Origin: Cryptomeria japonica
Lineage: Eukaryota > Streptophyta > Pinopsida > Cupressales > Cupressaceae
Length of the DNA stretch: 64,000 bases
Reading direction: 5' to 3'
Assembly (NCBI RefSeq): GCF_030272615.1
Contig: NC_081409.1
Location: 655,436,468 to 655,500,467, forward strand
Shown: piece after piece, positions 1 through 11,280 of the stretch
Layout of the letters: every line of letters starts with the position of its first letter
How positions within the stretch are numbered: position 1 is the first letter of the stretch
Position numbers and translations under genes: made by a program
Notes under the pieces: model-generated
Seen by the model: the letters and a program-made list of their open reading frames with translations, nothing else
Told to the model about the DNA's origin: nothing
The model's database searches: none

Positions 1-631
1 ATGCATTCGACATGGTCATATGAATGTTCAATGAATTGACGTCTTAGAATTTTAGGAAGCGTTCATTTACTTTGGGTGGTTAGGAGGCCATCGTGAGGTT
101 ATTTACTCAATGCACATTAACACCTATTTAATGTAAGAGGCCTCCCTTAAGGTTCAATGTGATAAATATAACGAAGTTCATTCATTGGTTTTAAGACAAC
201 CACCCACAACTGATATCTTTCTTTAATATTAAAAGTATGGCTAATAAGATGAGATTCGTTCATTAAAAATTATACTACCATAAATAGTGTGAGGTTCCTT
301 CTTTTGAATCCAAGCATAACCAACTAATGAGTCGTAGTTCTCTTATGAAGGATAAAATGTGAGTAGCCATAGAATTCATTGAAGTTTTAATAATGCTAAT
401 AGATGGGCTAAATTCATTAAGATGAAAATGTATTAGGACCACATGAGTTCATCCTTTAAATTAGAATATAGTTAGCAAGATGATATTCACCATTTCAAGA
501 TTAAAATATAAGTTCATAGTGACATTCTTTCATTGGGATTAGAATATAACTATCTTATTGCATGCCGATCCTTTTAGTTAAATGAAGTTAATATGAGAAG
601 ATACATCTACTAAGATTAAGATATAAACAAC
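1..631. other. AT-rich DNA with degenerate short-period repetition, no gene
   Basis: No coding signal is seen. The text repeats loosely, with words such as TTCAT, AAGAT and (G)ATTA-AATATAA recurring every 40-60 bases. Similar wording resumes after the solo LTR (from about 1850), which suggests that one old degenerate array was split by that insertion. The repetition was judged by eye only. Confidence 0.4.
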
Positions 632-802
632 TGTAGCGTCCTAAAATTGTGACACTTGCAATTTCGACTGCATTTCGGTCTTCACGATGGCGACGCAACA
701 CGCAACCTGAATGGAGACCCCAAAACTTGCTCACGACACTGAAAACTGCATTTTTCAAGCACCATTGGCCTGAACCTCCTTGCACCCCGCTGTCCCGGAG
801 GT

Positions 803-831
803 GGGACCAGAGCGCCCAGCGCCCTGGTCCC
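803..831. repeat. GC-rich hairpin in the solo LTR
   Basis: Arms GGGACCAG-A-GCGC (803-815) and GCGC-C-CTGGTCCC (819-831) pair over 12 of 13 positions around a 3-base loop. It stands about 120 bp upstream of the TATA-like box, in the presumed U3 promoter region. Related palindromic modules occur in G1 (34322-34348, 34435-34462, 63789-63813). Confidence 0.75.
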
Positions 832-950
832 TGGGTCCTATTTTGGGCCCGGTTTCCTAAGTGATATCGGGTCTTTTTGATTGCAATTTGGAAATATACT
901 TCCCTGGTCGGCCTAAGGTCAGGAAAATCAGTCTATCAACCCTAATTGAC

Positions 951-960
951 AAGTATATAA
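951..960 (+). promoter_or_regulatory. TATA-like box of the solo LTR
   Basis: AAGTATATAA resembles a plant TATA box and is placed 320 bp into the LTR. It is called from sequence only; transcription is not shown. Confidence 0.5.
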
Positions 961-1845
961 ACTACATTTTTCTCTCTCATTTGGATATAACACATAGATG
1001 AGAAGGACATATGTGAAAAGCGTGGAAACTATACTCAAGCATTCAAGCATTCAAGCAATTGATCATTCCAAGTCTCCATTCAAGGCTAAGTGTTGCATTC
1101 AAGACAAGGATTCAACCATTGAAGAGGAGATCACTTATTACATGCTACAACATACAACATACAACATCTAAACCTTTGCACATAAGGATACAAACATCCT
1201 TAGAACAAGGTATTAGTACTTGTTTTACATTACAGTCATTTACATTTACAGCACTTGCTCATTTCTTGGTTAATTCCAAAACCGGGGTTTGACCTAAAGG
1301 CAAACCCCTAATCCCTAACCCCCCAATCGTCTTCGCTTTTCTGTGTGTAGATTGCAGGTACGTGGCTGAAATTGAAGATCTGGAATCCTTGTGCAGAGAC
1401 GAACAGATCCCCCTTCGTTTCGCGGATTTTTCGGAGGACCGTGGCGCCGGGCGCCATCGTCCCAACAACTTTTGCTCAAATTTGCAGGACAGCGCCGTAT
1501 TGACATTTTACTGCTAATTCCAGGTCCGCAGCTTCATCCTATAACCTAAACTCAGTTTATAAGAGAATCTTTATGACTTTCTATGCATCCTTAGCTTAAT
1601 TTCCTTAATCAACATTCTTTACAAAAGAGGGTAGCCTTGCTTTCCTAACCCTTGAAATTCATTTAGCATCCAACCTTACATTGTGTGGGATTGGATCTTA
1701 TGAGTTTCAACCCCTCTTTTGAATGTAAAGTCTTCCCCCTAAGTGAAAACCCATCGAATCCTAGCGAACCTCCCTTCTCTCTCCTCGGAGTTAGAAGAGG
1801 GGAGACCAACTAGGGTTCGACCGCGATTTTCCGCTTTACAACAAC

Positions 1846-4800
1846 TAATTGAATCCTTCCCTTTTTAGTTCATCTTTTTAGCAATCATAAAGAAATTCAT
1901 TTATTTGGGTTATAATTATGGAAGGTTAGTTGAGTTCACCCATTTATAAAATTAATCTGATAAAGATTATTTGTTAAGGTTAAAACATAAACAACTAAGT
2001 ACATTCATCTGATACAGCGAAATATAATTATCATGACGATACTCATTTGAGATGATAAAGTAAATACCTTTATGATGTTCATCCTTTAGATTTCAACTTA
2101 GAACTTATAACATTAATACTAACTTTGTTACCCATACACATTCGATCAATTTACCAACTTATATCAAGCTAGAACATTAAAGGCATCCTAATGAGATTCA
2201 TTTCCCTATTACTTCTTTATTTAACATAAACCAAATACTTTTCCATAATCATAATTTACAATGTTTTATGAACCTGATTACTACATTTACCAAGATGAAT
2301 AATTTTATGCACTTTGATTTAAATTCATTAAATTTCCACCATACACTTATACAAGATAACAACCATACATGATAACTTAAAGCATGAAACAAAGGAAACT
2401 AAAACATCGCATAACACAGATATGATCTCGGAGTTCACCCCTAAAGGGCTACATCTTCGGGTTTGCTCAACTGCAAGACCCCTCTGGCATTTAATATAGT
2501 TAGGAATACATAATTAATATGTCTTTTACATCTTTGCCACTTAGGCGAACACAACCAATATACAAATGACCACTTTGATCCACAAATCCTAATTGACTTC
2601 CACGTAGAGGCAGAACCAATAGAGCATGCAAAAAGGAAAGTACAAGGTTCATTGCCCAACAGTACTCTATTTAGAGACCTAAGACTTAACAGGTGCCCCA
2701 ATTTCAACAATGACAAGTTCCAAACAAATACATCAAGGTTTACCATCACCTTAAACAAGGCAAATATGGAACTTAAACTTACAAATTTTCCAAATCGATA
2801 CATTATCAAACTTCCATTCATTCTACTAGCATATCGATGAAGTAATAACAAAATATACGAAGATAATTTAGATTCATAATCCATACACTCCTATACTTTA
2901 GTTTTCATTTCTAAAATTCCCGGATGATCATAATCATTCAAATCGAAAGACAATACTTATTTCTTAAAAGAAAACCTCTTATTAAAATATATTATCTAAT
3001 GTTAACAAAAGAGTTTTTATTTCAAAGATAATCAAATAAAAACATCATTTAACCTCATTTCCAAAAAAATTACTTTCCTTTTAGAACTGGGTTCCAAATT
3101 TAAATGTTCATTAATATAAGTATACTAATCCAAGATTACTAAGTTTTATTTAATCTACAAATTGTAAAGAAAAATGCAATCTCCATTATTATATATAGAT
3201 ATATAGTAACTAAAATCTAAATTTAAATAAAATAGATTTTTCTACAAATTTATTACAACTTCTTTTGTTCATATCCCATTGCATTTATATATATATTTTT
3301 TTCATTGTATAAATGTAAATATTATATATTTTTTTTTTCTTTTAAAAAAATATATATTAAAAAAAAATAAAAATAAAAATATATATATTTTTTTTTGTGG
3401 AACCCTAACCTATGGGTCCCACCTCCCATCATGGGAGTGGGAGAAGCCAACGCACAGGTCCTTGTGGCCCACAATGTGGACGCAAGTCCTGCGAAACCAC
3501 ACTGTGGTCGCAGGGTCCCTGCGGCCCACAGTGTGGATGCAGGCCCTGCGAGCTGCACTATGGTCGCAAGTCTCCCTGCGGCCCACAGTGTGGTCGCAGG
3601 TTCCCTGTGGCCCACGTTGTGGACGCAGGTAGAACTGCGAGCCCACGGGGAGAGAGAAGAGCGGGGGTCGGGGAAAAAATGGCGGCACGAGTTTGAGCCT
3701 TGGCTCCTCCGCTTGCCAAACCCTAATGCCCCATTTAATAATAATAATTTATTTTTTTTAAACAAAAAAGAAAAATAAACATGGCCAAGGTAGCCATGAA
3801 AACCACAGTTTTGATACACATTTTTTTGTATTTACAGTCAAACAAAAGGGGTTTTTTTTTTAACAGCTTTTCTCTTTTTTTTTTTTGAATGTTTTAAGCA
3901 AAGAATGGGGAAGACTTTCTCCTTTCAAAATGACCAAGAAGCCATGACAAATCTTGAATCCAAGAACAACCAAGCTCTCAAAAGAGACTGAAACTAAATC
4001 TTTAAACATACATGGGTATTATCATTTCTTTTTCCAGCATTTCATGGAGAACATTCAATCACCAAATTTTTTTTGATTCAACAATACATAAAAGGGTAGA
4101 TTGGAATCCTACCTCATAACGCATTCTGGGCATAACTTGAAGGAGAGCTCCACCTGCAACTCCAAACAAAACTCCATTTTTCTCCAACATTTTCCCACCT
4201 CCATTTCCAAAAAGATCCCAAAAAGAGAACCCCCCCAAAAACATTTCAAAAACTAGGTTAAAATGAGAAAACCCATTTTTGACCTAATTTTCAATTTCGA
4301 ATTTAGGCATTTATTTTTAAAATAAAAGAAAATAAAAATGGAAATCATTCCTTTCCATTATTCAATACATCTTATTTGCTTTTCTTATTAAAAATCAAAA
4401 TGCTTCTATTTCTTATCTAATTCTAATTTTAATTTTCTCCATATTACTTTCGCCAACATTTATATTTTGAACTATTGACAAGGGTTAGGTTTTTAAATTA
4501 ATTTCAATTTCCAAAAAATCAATCATTTATACTATATCAACTTAACAAGTAAAAAGAATAATTTCCTTTAATAATAAAATCTACCCTTTTCTTTTTCAAA
4601 ATGCGAAAATGATTAATTTATTTCTATTTCTCAAATGACTTTAAATCTTTCCTTTCTAAAACGCACAACTCATTGAATTTCGTTATTTTTAAAATTAACT
4701 ATTAAATTTACTCGTTACAACATAATCAAGCGACCTTTTTAATAAATGACTAATCTCTTGAAAGAAACCTATTTATTTTAATTCCTCAACTTTTAATGCG

Positions 4801-5473
4801 TAAATGAACACATTATTTCAATTTAAATGCTTTAAGCTTGCTACAATTATAATTAAAGTGATCTCTTTTAAATTAACGATTAATCATATAAAAGAAACTA
4901 CCTATTTTAAATTTCTAAATTACTAATGCGTACATCTACTCATTAAATTGAATTAAATACTTAGGATTACAAACTCCACTTACCCCGCGCAAGGCATGCA
5001 AATTGAGGAAGTCCACCAAATCACATGACATGCAACCCAACAAAAAGAAAGCCCCACGAACCACACACGATGCTCACCTAACCATGGCTAAGGCAAGACG
5101 AGAGTTTTATGACCCCCAAATCCGAATTCTGAGGATGGAGGAGGTTTACTCAAACCTGCGAATCCCAAAGGAGATGAACCTCGCCCTAGGCGGTGTTGTA
5201 CCTGCAATCTCCTGCACCCATGAATTCATGCAAGCATACATATACATATACATATTCAATGAGGGCGTTAGCTCGAGATTTACCACAAGAGTTAGGAAAC
5301 AATTACATTTACACAAGAATCGATGCAAAAGCACAATAATAGGTATGCACGATTATTTATATTATCTAAACTCCACATTGCATCACGGTTAACCTACCAT
5401 TCAAGAATGCCACATAGGAAGTCAACCAAGGTCAAACAGGTTTTACAAGTCCGACTAGGGTAGGGGCATTACA
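1846..5473 (+). mobile_element. Possible 3' part of a long-LTR element; no gene
   Basis: This AT-rich stretch holds no credible gene. It ends at 5463-5473 with GGGGCATTACA, the reverse complement of the TGTAATGCCCC start of S1 (38446), so a member of the same LTR superfamily may end here in plus orientation. A block near 5200-5225 (GTACCTGCAA...CTCCTGCA) also occurs in S1 near 42579-42597. The left end is not in the window. ORFs at 2441-2884 and 5003-5392 have no recognisable protein features. Confidence 0.35.
3459..3631. repeat. GC-rich tandem repeat, about 6 x 29 bp
   Basis: Roughly six diverged copies of a ~29-bp unit built on CCTGCGGCCCACAGTGTGG followed by a TCGCAGG-like end. The island lies right after an AT/poly-T tract (3240-3395) and contrasts sharply with its AT-rich surroundings. 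ORFs across it on both strands only reflect the repeat. Confidence 0.7.
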
Positions 5474-6444
5474 ATACCCTTCTTAGACCTGCAATTTTAC
5501 TCTTCTCTCTTACCATTGTTTCCTTACTTCGAAAATATAATGGGAGGAATGCATAAATATATCTGTTGTATGCAAATTGCTAGAAATTTTAGAGAATTTC
5601 ATGAAATTTCGTATGGGTTTGAAACCCTTCTGCATTCTTATGAAATATATTAGTTATTATTTCAATTTTAACAAATAATAACAAGCATGATTAAATTCCA
5701 TGTATTTTGTGTAGGGTTTTCAATAGTTTGAAAACGAAATAAGAAAGAAGGTTTATATAGTGTTGATTGTGTTTTCTCATTGGGGAAATGAAAAAGGTAT
5801 GTATACATATATATTTGTATATATATAGGTATATATATATACAAATATATATGTATAGATTCCTGTAGGTCTGAGATTTACTATTTTATCTCTTTTAAAC
5901 CTGTTTAGAAAGAGAGAAAAGAAATTAAGAACTTATGCCTCTTTTTTCATGAGGGTTAAACCTTGTGTAAAAAGAAAATACCTTCTAGTTTTGCAGTATT
6001 TTTTTATATTAAAATAGATTTGCTTACTGTTTGGAATATTAGGGAAGGTATGAGTGAATGTAGTTACTTTCTTACATGTATATTTATGTAGTGCATTCTT
6101 ATACATTAAAATATATATACATACATATAAACATATATATACATATTTATATGTATAAGTATAACCTTGTGGGGGAAATTTATTTTCAAAAGGAAAGACA
6201 TCTCTATTATTGTAGTATTGTTGTTATCTTTCCAAACAAGGAGTTTAAATTCTTCAACAGGCTCGTTAGTATAACTGGTATCAAACAACAAACTACAGGT
6301 CTATGTGATAGATTTACATGCATTCCACAGTTAAACTATAGATTGAAATAAAATCTTATCCACAGAATCTTTGCCCCTTCATGAAATTTAGGCTATTATG
6401 ATACAAAGGATAAGGCAATTAATAAGTTTGTTTTGAGTAAATTA
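5474..6444. other. AT-rich spacer with TATA/TACA microsatellite patches, no gene
   Basis: Contains short (TA)n and (TACA)n-like patches near 5800-5870 and 6070-6160. No coding, RNA or transposon feature could be supported. Confidence 0.5.
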
Positions 6445-6965
6445 TGTTGGCCATTTGGAGGAATTGATTATGTGTTGCATTGATGTTTTTTCATTGATTT
6501 CAACACTAGTTGTTTTGGATGCTTTACCGACACCCTTCTGGTCCCGATAGGTTGATTCTTTTTCTGGTTGGTTTGGATCTAGCATGAGTCAGTATGCTCT
6601 ATTATGATTTGGTTATGGAATTGGCTTACTCGTTTTCATATTTAGTTAGTTGGTTTTGGTCTGGTGATCAGATGCTATCCTGTTTGCTTGGAAGCTTGGT
6701 TTGTGGTTTCGGTGAGGGTTTCATCGGCAAAGATTTGATGAAGATCTTTAATGAATTGCATAAGTGGTGTTAGTGCAACTTCTGGTGGAGATTCAAGTTG
6801 TTGATGGTGATCATGTTTGAGACTTGGCAAATTGGGATCATTTCTTTAGCATGTGGACCTATATTGGGTCCCGGTTGATCTAGGTTATGGACCAGATTAA
6901 TGTAACATGTAGATTGGACCTCTCAATGTGTTTCTAGGATGTCTTATGAGTTTTTCACAACCCTC
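6445..6965 (+). mobile_element. 5' part of a Copia-type LTR (truncated)
   Basis: Begins TGTTGGCCATTTGG, the TGTTGG start typical of plant Copia LTRs. The segment near 6885 (CTAGGTTATGGAC then TGTAACA) is similar to one at 10247-10275 in the Copia LTR that ends at 11066, so the two are distant relatives. No TCTCAGT-type LTR end, primer site or duplication follows. The right limit is approximate. Confidence 0.45.
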
Positions 6966-7547
6966 CTTTATCACTTTTGATTTGATACAGTTTCTATTAT
7001 ATCTTTTTGTGTGGTTGAACTATTGAATATGGTTGAATAAATATTATAAAAGGTTAAATAATGGACCCACATACACACTTGGAGAATATAATTTAAATAG
7101 GCATTATTTATTTATTATTTTTCCCATTCCCAATTATGGCACATGTTGTAGGAGAATTTAGAAGCTTCTAGAGGAATCTTCATTCTTTAATTCCCTTGCA
7201 TGTAACTCCCCCCACTAGGATATTAATCAATTTTGCATGTAAAAAAAAGAATCTCATTCTCAATTAATTTCTCTAGATAGTGGAATTAAGGGGTTTTTCC
7301 TATATATTGTATGCAAAATTTCAAAAGAGGGAGATGATTATTTTTATTGAAGAAAAGTTTTATCAAGTAGTAGTTATTTTTTTTTGTAGTCACATTTCAT
7401 TGTAGGATTGTTAAGTAGTTGTTCGAAGAAATTCAAAGAAAAGTTGCAAGGAAGGATCAAGGGAGGCTAGTTGAAGAATTCAGAGGGGATTCTACATCAA
7501 GCTGCAAGTATCCAGGTTCTCTTTCTTTTTTAATTGAATCATGCATC
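6966..7547. other. Unassigned AT-rich spacer
   Basis: No ORF, LTR end or RNA gene could be supported. It leads directly into the 44-bp array. Confidence 0.4.
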
Positions 7548-7896
7548 TTGTTCTTGCTATGAATTAGATTAACTAAATGAAATCTTGTTTTGAATTCTTG
7601 TTGTGAATTAGATTAAATAAATGAAATCTTGTTTTAAATTCTTGCTGTGAATTAGATTAATGAAATCTTGTTTTAAATTCTTTCTATGAATTAGATTAAA
7701 TAAATGAAATCTTATTTTAAATTCTTGCTGTGAATTAGATTAAATAAATGAAATCTTGTTTCAAATTCTTGATGTGAATTAGATTAAATAAATGAAATCT
7801 TGTTTTAAATACTTACTGTGAATTAGATTAAATAAATAAAATCTTGTTTTAAATTCTTGTTGTGAATTAGAATGAATAAATGAAATCTTGTTTTCC
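7548..7896. repeat. Minisatellite with exact 44-bp period, 8 units
   Basis: GAATTAGATTAAATAAATGA-type units start at 7561, 7605, 7649, 7688, 7732, 7776, 7820 and 7864. All spacings are 44 bp except one 39-bp unit that lost five bases. Units differ by a few substitutions and are contiguous, without spacers, so this is not a CRISPR. No function is evident. Confidence 0.9.
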
Positions 7897-8353
7897 TGTG
7901 AATGAAACTATTCGGGATTAAAGATTAATTTCAATCTTGCTTTTCTTGTTTTCTTTCCTATGAACAAAACTTAGTGTGAATGGAAATTAATTTCTCATAT
8001 AAGAATCTTGTGTTGAATTTAAATTTGTTCATGTGTACCAAAACTTATTTAATTCCTGAGTAAATCCATTTTTTCTTCCCTCTCTTGATATCGATTTGAT
8101 CTTCTTAAAACCTTTAATTAATTTCTTCCTCTCTGTAGATGAACATGGTTGTCATGAGAGAAATTTTATAAAATCTCCTCTGTGTTGCATCTGCTTGCCT
8201 CAATTTCTAACATAATATTTTTTTCTTTGTGCTCCTGAGAAATCATCTGAAATAATTTCTCTCCTTTATTCCTATGGTTAAATTCTTATTTTATTTTTAT
8301 AATAACATTTTTATATATACCCCTCTTAATCTATTAATAAAACTGGAATAAAA

Positions 8354-8354
<1 letters not shown>

Positions 8355-8424
<70 letters not shown>

Positions 8425-8645
8425 CATGTACATGTGCATGTGCATGTGCATGTGCATGTGCATGTGCATGTGCATGTGCATGTGCATGTGCATGTGCATG
8501 TGCATGTGCATGTGCATGTGTATGTGTATGTACATATACATATATATACATATACATATACATATACATATGTATATATATACATATATATATACATGTG
8601 TATATATATACATATATATATACATGTGTATATATATATATATAT
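8355..8645. repeat. 291-bp alternating purine-pyrimidine tract: (TA)n-(CATGTG)n-(TACATA)n
   Basis: (AT)n runs to 8418, then CATGTA/CATGTG hexamers to about 8530, then mixed TATACA/TATATG to 8645. I see no break in purine/pyrimidine alternation across the whole tract. Long ORFs in several frames on both strands are two-codon echoes of the repeat and should not be annotated as genes. Confidence 0.95.
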
Positions 8646-8736
8646 TGCTTTATTAAATTTATATGATAAAAAAAAAGAATAAAATAAAATAAAGTAAGTT
8701 TCAAAAAATTTTGCTTGCATAAAATAAGTTAAACGG

Positions 8737-8925
8737 TCAACACATAGGGGAGGGCGGAGTTAATGCAACTGCTGGGGAGTGGTACCCTCCACTACCCCTA
8801 TAGTCACTATTGCGGCAGTGGCCACAAAAGGAGCAAAGGGGCCCACGTTGTCCCCTCATCCCTGTGGGCCTACACCTGCAGGTCCGCAGGGGTGATGGGA
8901 CCCATGGCCCCCACTCCCCATTTGC
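8737..8925. repeat. GC-rich island next to microsatellites
   Basis: About 190 bp of GC-rich DNA lying between the alternating tract ending at 8645 and a (TA)n run at 8967-8998. It shares words such as GCCCACGTTGT with the island at 3459-3631. No credible ORF is present; it may be a decayed relative of the islands at 3459-3631 and 28340-28545. Confidence 0.4.
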
Positions 8926-8964
8926 CAATTAAAACTTAAATTCGTATTTTTTTTATTTGTTTAG

Positions 8965-9001
<37 letters not shown>

Positions 9002-9960
9002 AAAGGAAATCGCTAATATTTTCTTTAATTTAAATTTTAGTTAGTAAAATTAAACTTACAAAAATTTATAAATAACTGGGATCATTGTTTAGTAAAATTA
9101 TAATTGTAAATTAAAGTATATCAAATTTTATGATTGGAATCTCTCAATCTATTTGAGAATTATTGGGTTACTTAGTCGGTATTTTAGATTCATTAAAGCA
9201 ATTAATTTATATTATTATGATTTGATCCAAAATTTGTCTAATATCTAAACTAATTGCTATTTTTGAACTAGTGACTCTATAATTAATTATTCTTGTGGTA
9301 GGAATAAAACATTGCTTAATCTTGCATGTAAGTTACACTATTCTTGCATCATGTGAATTACTTATACATTAATTGCATTTATTGATGAGCGAGTTACATT
9401 TCCATCATCTTCATGCAAGTTACACATTTTAATTATCAATATGCAAGTTTCATAATGGTCATTATTATGCAAGTTATAATTGAAGTTTGTAATATTAAAT
9501 AGTTTAATTGTAGAGGGATGGTATTTTTATCAAGTGGTGCATGAATCTCATAGAAGTAGTTATTTCAATTAATTAAACTTTGCAATGTCTAATTATGCAC
9601 ATTCATTTCATAATTGTTTCAAGCATGATGCTAATGAAAAAAATTTCATAGCTTCTTAGTTAGAAAACTAAACAAAGGAAGTCGGAAAACCAAAACCTAG
9701 CAGCGTTCGGTATTTACAGTGCCTCTGGGTCATGAATACAGGTAATATCATCGTGTTGAACTACTGCACTTAACATCTAATAAAGTTGCATCAACAACGT
9801 CTATGGCATCGTCCCTATAAATTGTCAAGGAGTAATAAGGGACACTTGGAAGTTAAAATCCAAGGGGGGCGTAATCCCCCTTGGATCGATAATCTAATTA
9901 GATAATCCTTAAATGATTTTACATCCGCTGAGTTAAACCATAGTAAACCCCCTTTAGGGT
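8926..9960. other. AT-rich spacer, no gene
   Basis: Contains (TA)n at 8967-8998 and several copies of a GCAAGTTACA-like word between 9320 and 9480. Apart from the hairpin at 9858-9886, no gene or mobile element could be supported. Confidence 0.5.
9858..9886. repeat. Perfect 11-bp hairpin
   Basis: ATCCAAGGGGG (9858-9868) and CCCCCTTGGAT (9876-9886) are exact inverted repeats around a 7-base spacer GCGTAAT. It could be an imperfect transposon terminus, a structured RNA element or chance; no flanking duplication was found. Confidence 0.7.
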
Positions 9961-9999
9961 TGTTGGATTAAGTAAAGTGGGTTATTACAGAGTTGGATA

Positions 10000-11066
10000 T
10001 TATTTTTCTGATCTAAGGCTGATGTTTTTGTAATTATGTAATTGGTTTATTGTCTAGTGGTTGACCTGATTGTTTATGGTCGAGGGTTTGTATATATGAT
10101 GTAAGATCTCATTGTAGATCATGATCATGGAATGGGAGATGGATATGTAATGTGCAAATAATATAATATCATTCTTGAGCATAGGATTTGGTCAATCATT
10201 GGAGATCAAATTGGCTTATGGTGACCTATTTTAGGTTTGTTCTTATTCTGCTAGGTTATGGACTGGTTTGTGTAACACGTTGGTGGATGCTCCAGATGCA
10301 TTATTGGTTGGATTTATTAATTGGTTTATGTTGTTTCGGTCTTACACTGAATTGGTTTATCATTGGTTTGTGAATTTGTGTAACGTATTTGTTGTATTAT
10401 CTTTTAGGTGGCCGACTTAATTGTTTAGGTCTTAGGTTGGTATATATATGATGTAAGATCTCTTTGTAGATCATGGATGGGATTATGGTTATGAAATTAT
10501 ATGTGTGCGAGTAAAGTTGTTATCATATGTAAAGGTTTTGGTCGATCATAGGTGATCAAATTTAGATTGTAGAAGAGGTTTTAGACCTGCGATATTAAGC
10601 TTAACCGGAACTTTACTCAAGCATATGAGATGCTATCTTTGCAGTTCATTCATTCTTTCAGATTGTGGTCTCGATTTCTATGTAGTCAACAAGACTTCTT
10701 TTGTGATGAGCAGTGCGCTCTAGGTTGGTGGCCTTCCTGCAAGTGTGGGCCTCTCAATTGTAACTCACATACTTACTGCAGAAGTATTATCTGACTGTGG
10801 GTAGGCTTCCCATCATGGTTTTTCTCTTTACCGGGTTTTCCATGTATAAATCTTGGTGTCATGTGGATGGTATTTATTCTTTGATTATTGTTTATGCATA
10901 ATTGGTTTAACTACTATTTTGGCATTTGGTTTAAGCATTCCAATATTAACGTTTTGGGTTCCGATATTAAAGTTTTAATTTCTAAATGTTTTGGTAATCT
11001 GAGACAACTGATTCACCTCGCCCCCCCCCCTCTCAGTTGTCTTCCAGTTATTTGAACTGTCTAACA
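10000..11066 (+). mobile_element. Copia-type 5' LTR with an internal duplication (left edge uncertain)
   Basis: The right end ...TCTCAGTTGTC...CTAACA followed by an initiator-Met primer site marks the 3' end of a Copia LTR. A C-rich run precedes the end, as in element B. The LTR holds two diverged copies of a promoter-like block, about 10080-10200 and 10434-10560, each with TATATATGATGTAAGATCTC and a later ATCAnnGGnGATCAAATT. No matching 3' LTR is present, so this is a truncated element. The left boundary is only approximate. Confidence 0.6.
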
Positions 11067-11082
11067 ATTGGTATCAGAGCTC
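11067..11082 (+). other. Primer binding site, initiator tRNA-Met (Copia remnant)
   Basis: TTGGTATCAGAGC immediately follows the LTR end CTAACA. TGGTATCAGAGC is the standard complement to the 3' end of plant initiator tRNA-Met used by many Copia elements. Confidence 0.85.
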
Positions 11083-11124
11083 TGGTCCTCTCTGTAGAAA
11101 GCTTAACCACTTGAGGAAGATCCT

Positions 11125-11280
11125 ATGGCGACTAACATTTCAAGTTCATCTAGTTCATCTGGAGCTATCTTTTGGAGAGATATTTCTAGGATTGATGGAA
11201 CAAATTACACAGTATGGAAGATTCAGATAGAGACTCATCTAAGATGTTCTTGTTTAAAAAAAAACTTGAAATGTTTATGA
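11125..11280 (+). pseudogene. Copia gag, N-terminal fragment
   Basis: A short ORF begins at an ATG 43 bases after the primer site's last base. It encodes a serine-rich start followed by FWRDISRIDGTNYTVWKIQI, which fits the N-terminus of plant Copia gag proteins (a W-then-L/IDGTNY-W motif). The frame stops at 11278 after about 51 residues, just past an A-rich run where homology appears to end. No capsid body, zinc knuckle or pol follows. This is a deletion remnant. Confidence 0.75.

Larger units (their letters stand above)
632..1840 (+). mobile_element. Solo LTR (1,209 bp) with perfect 5-bp target duplication
   Basis: The unit starts TGTAGCGTCC and ends TTTACA, the usual TG...CA ends of an LTR. 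The five bases before it (627-631) and after it (1841-1845) are both ACAAC, the target-site duplication made by integrase. A TATA-like box lies at 951-960, so the plus strand is probably the sense strand. No internal retrotransposon DNA or second copy is present, which is what recombination between the two LTRs of an element leaves behind. Short ORFs inside are not credible. Superfamily is unknown; the 5-bp duplication fits both gypsy and Copia. Confidence 0.85.

Noticed and set aside
2441-2884. 147-codon minus-strand ORF
   Set aside because: No domain, no coding-like composition, in AT-rich repeat DNA; Leu/Ser/Phe content fits chance.
3279-3819. ORFs on both strands over the GC-rich island
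   Set aside because: They overlap in several frames and reflect the ~29-bp repeat.
5003-5392. 129-codon plus-strand ORF
   Set aside because: Crosses a TACATA microsatellite patch and shares DNA, not protein, features with S1; no domain.
7548-7896. CRISPR array
   Set aside because: Units are contiguous without variable spacers, in plant DNA; a minisatellite.
8297-8720. Several long ORFs with alternating residues ([16 protein letters not shown])
   Set aside because: Direct translation of the alternating microsatellite in different frames on both strands.
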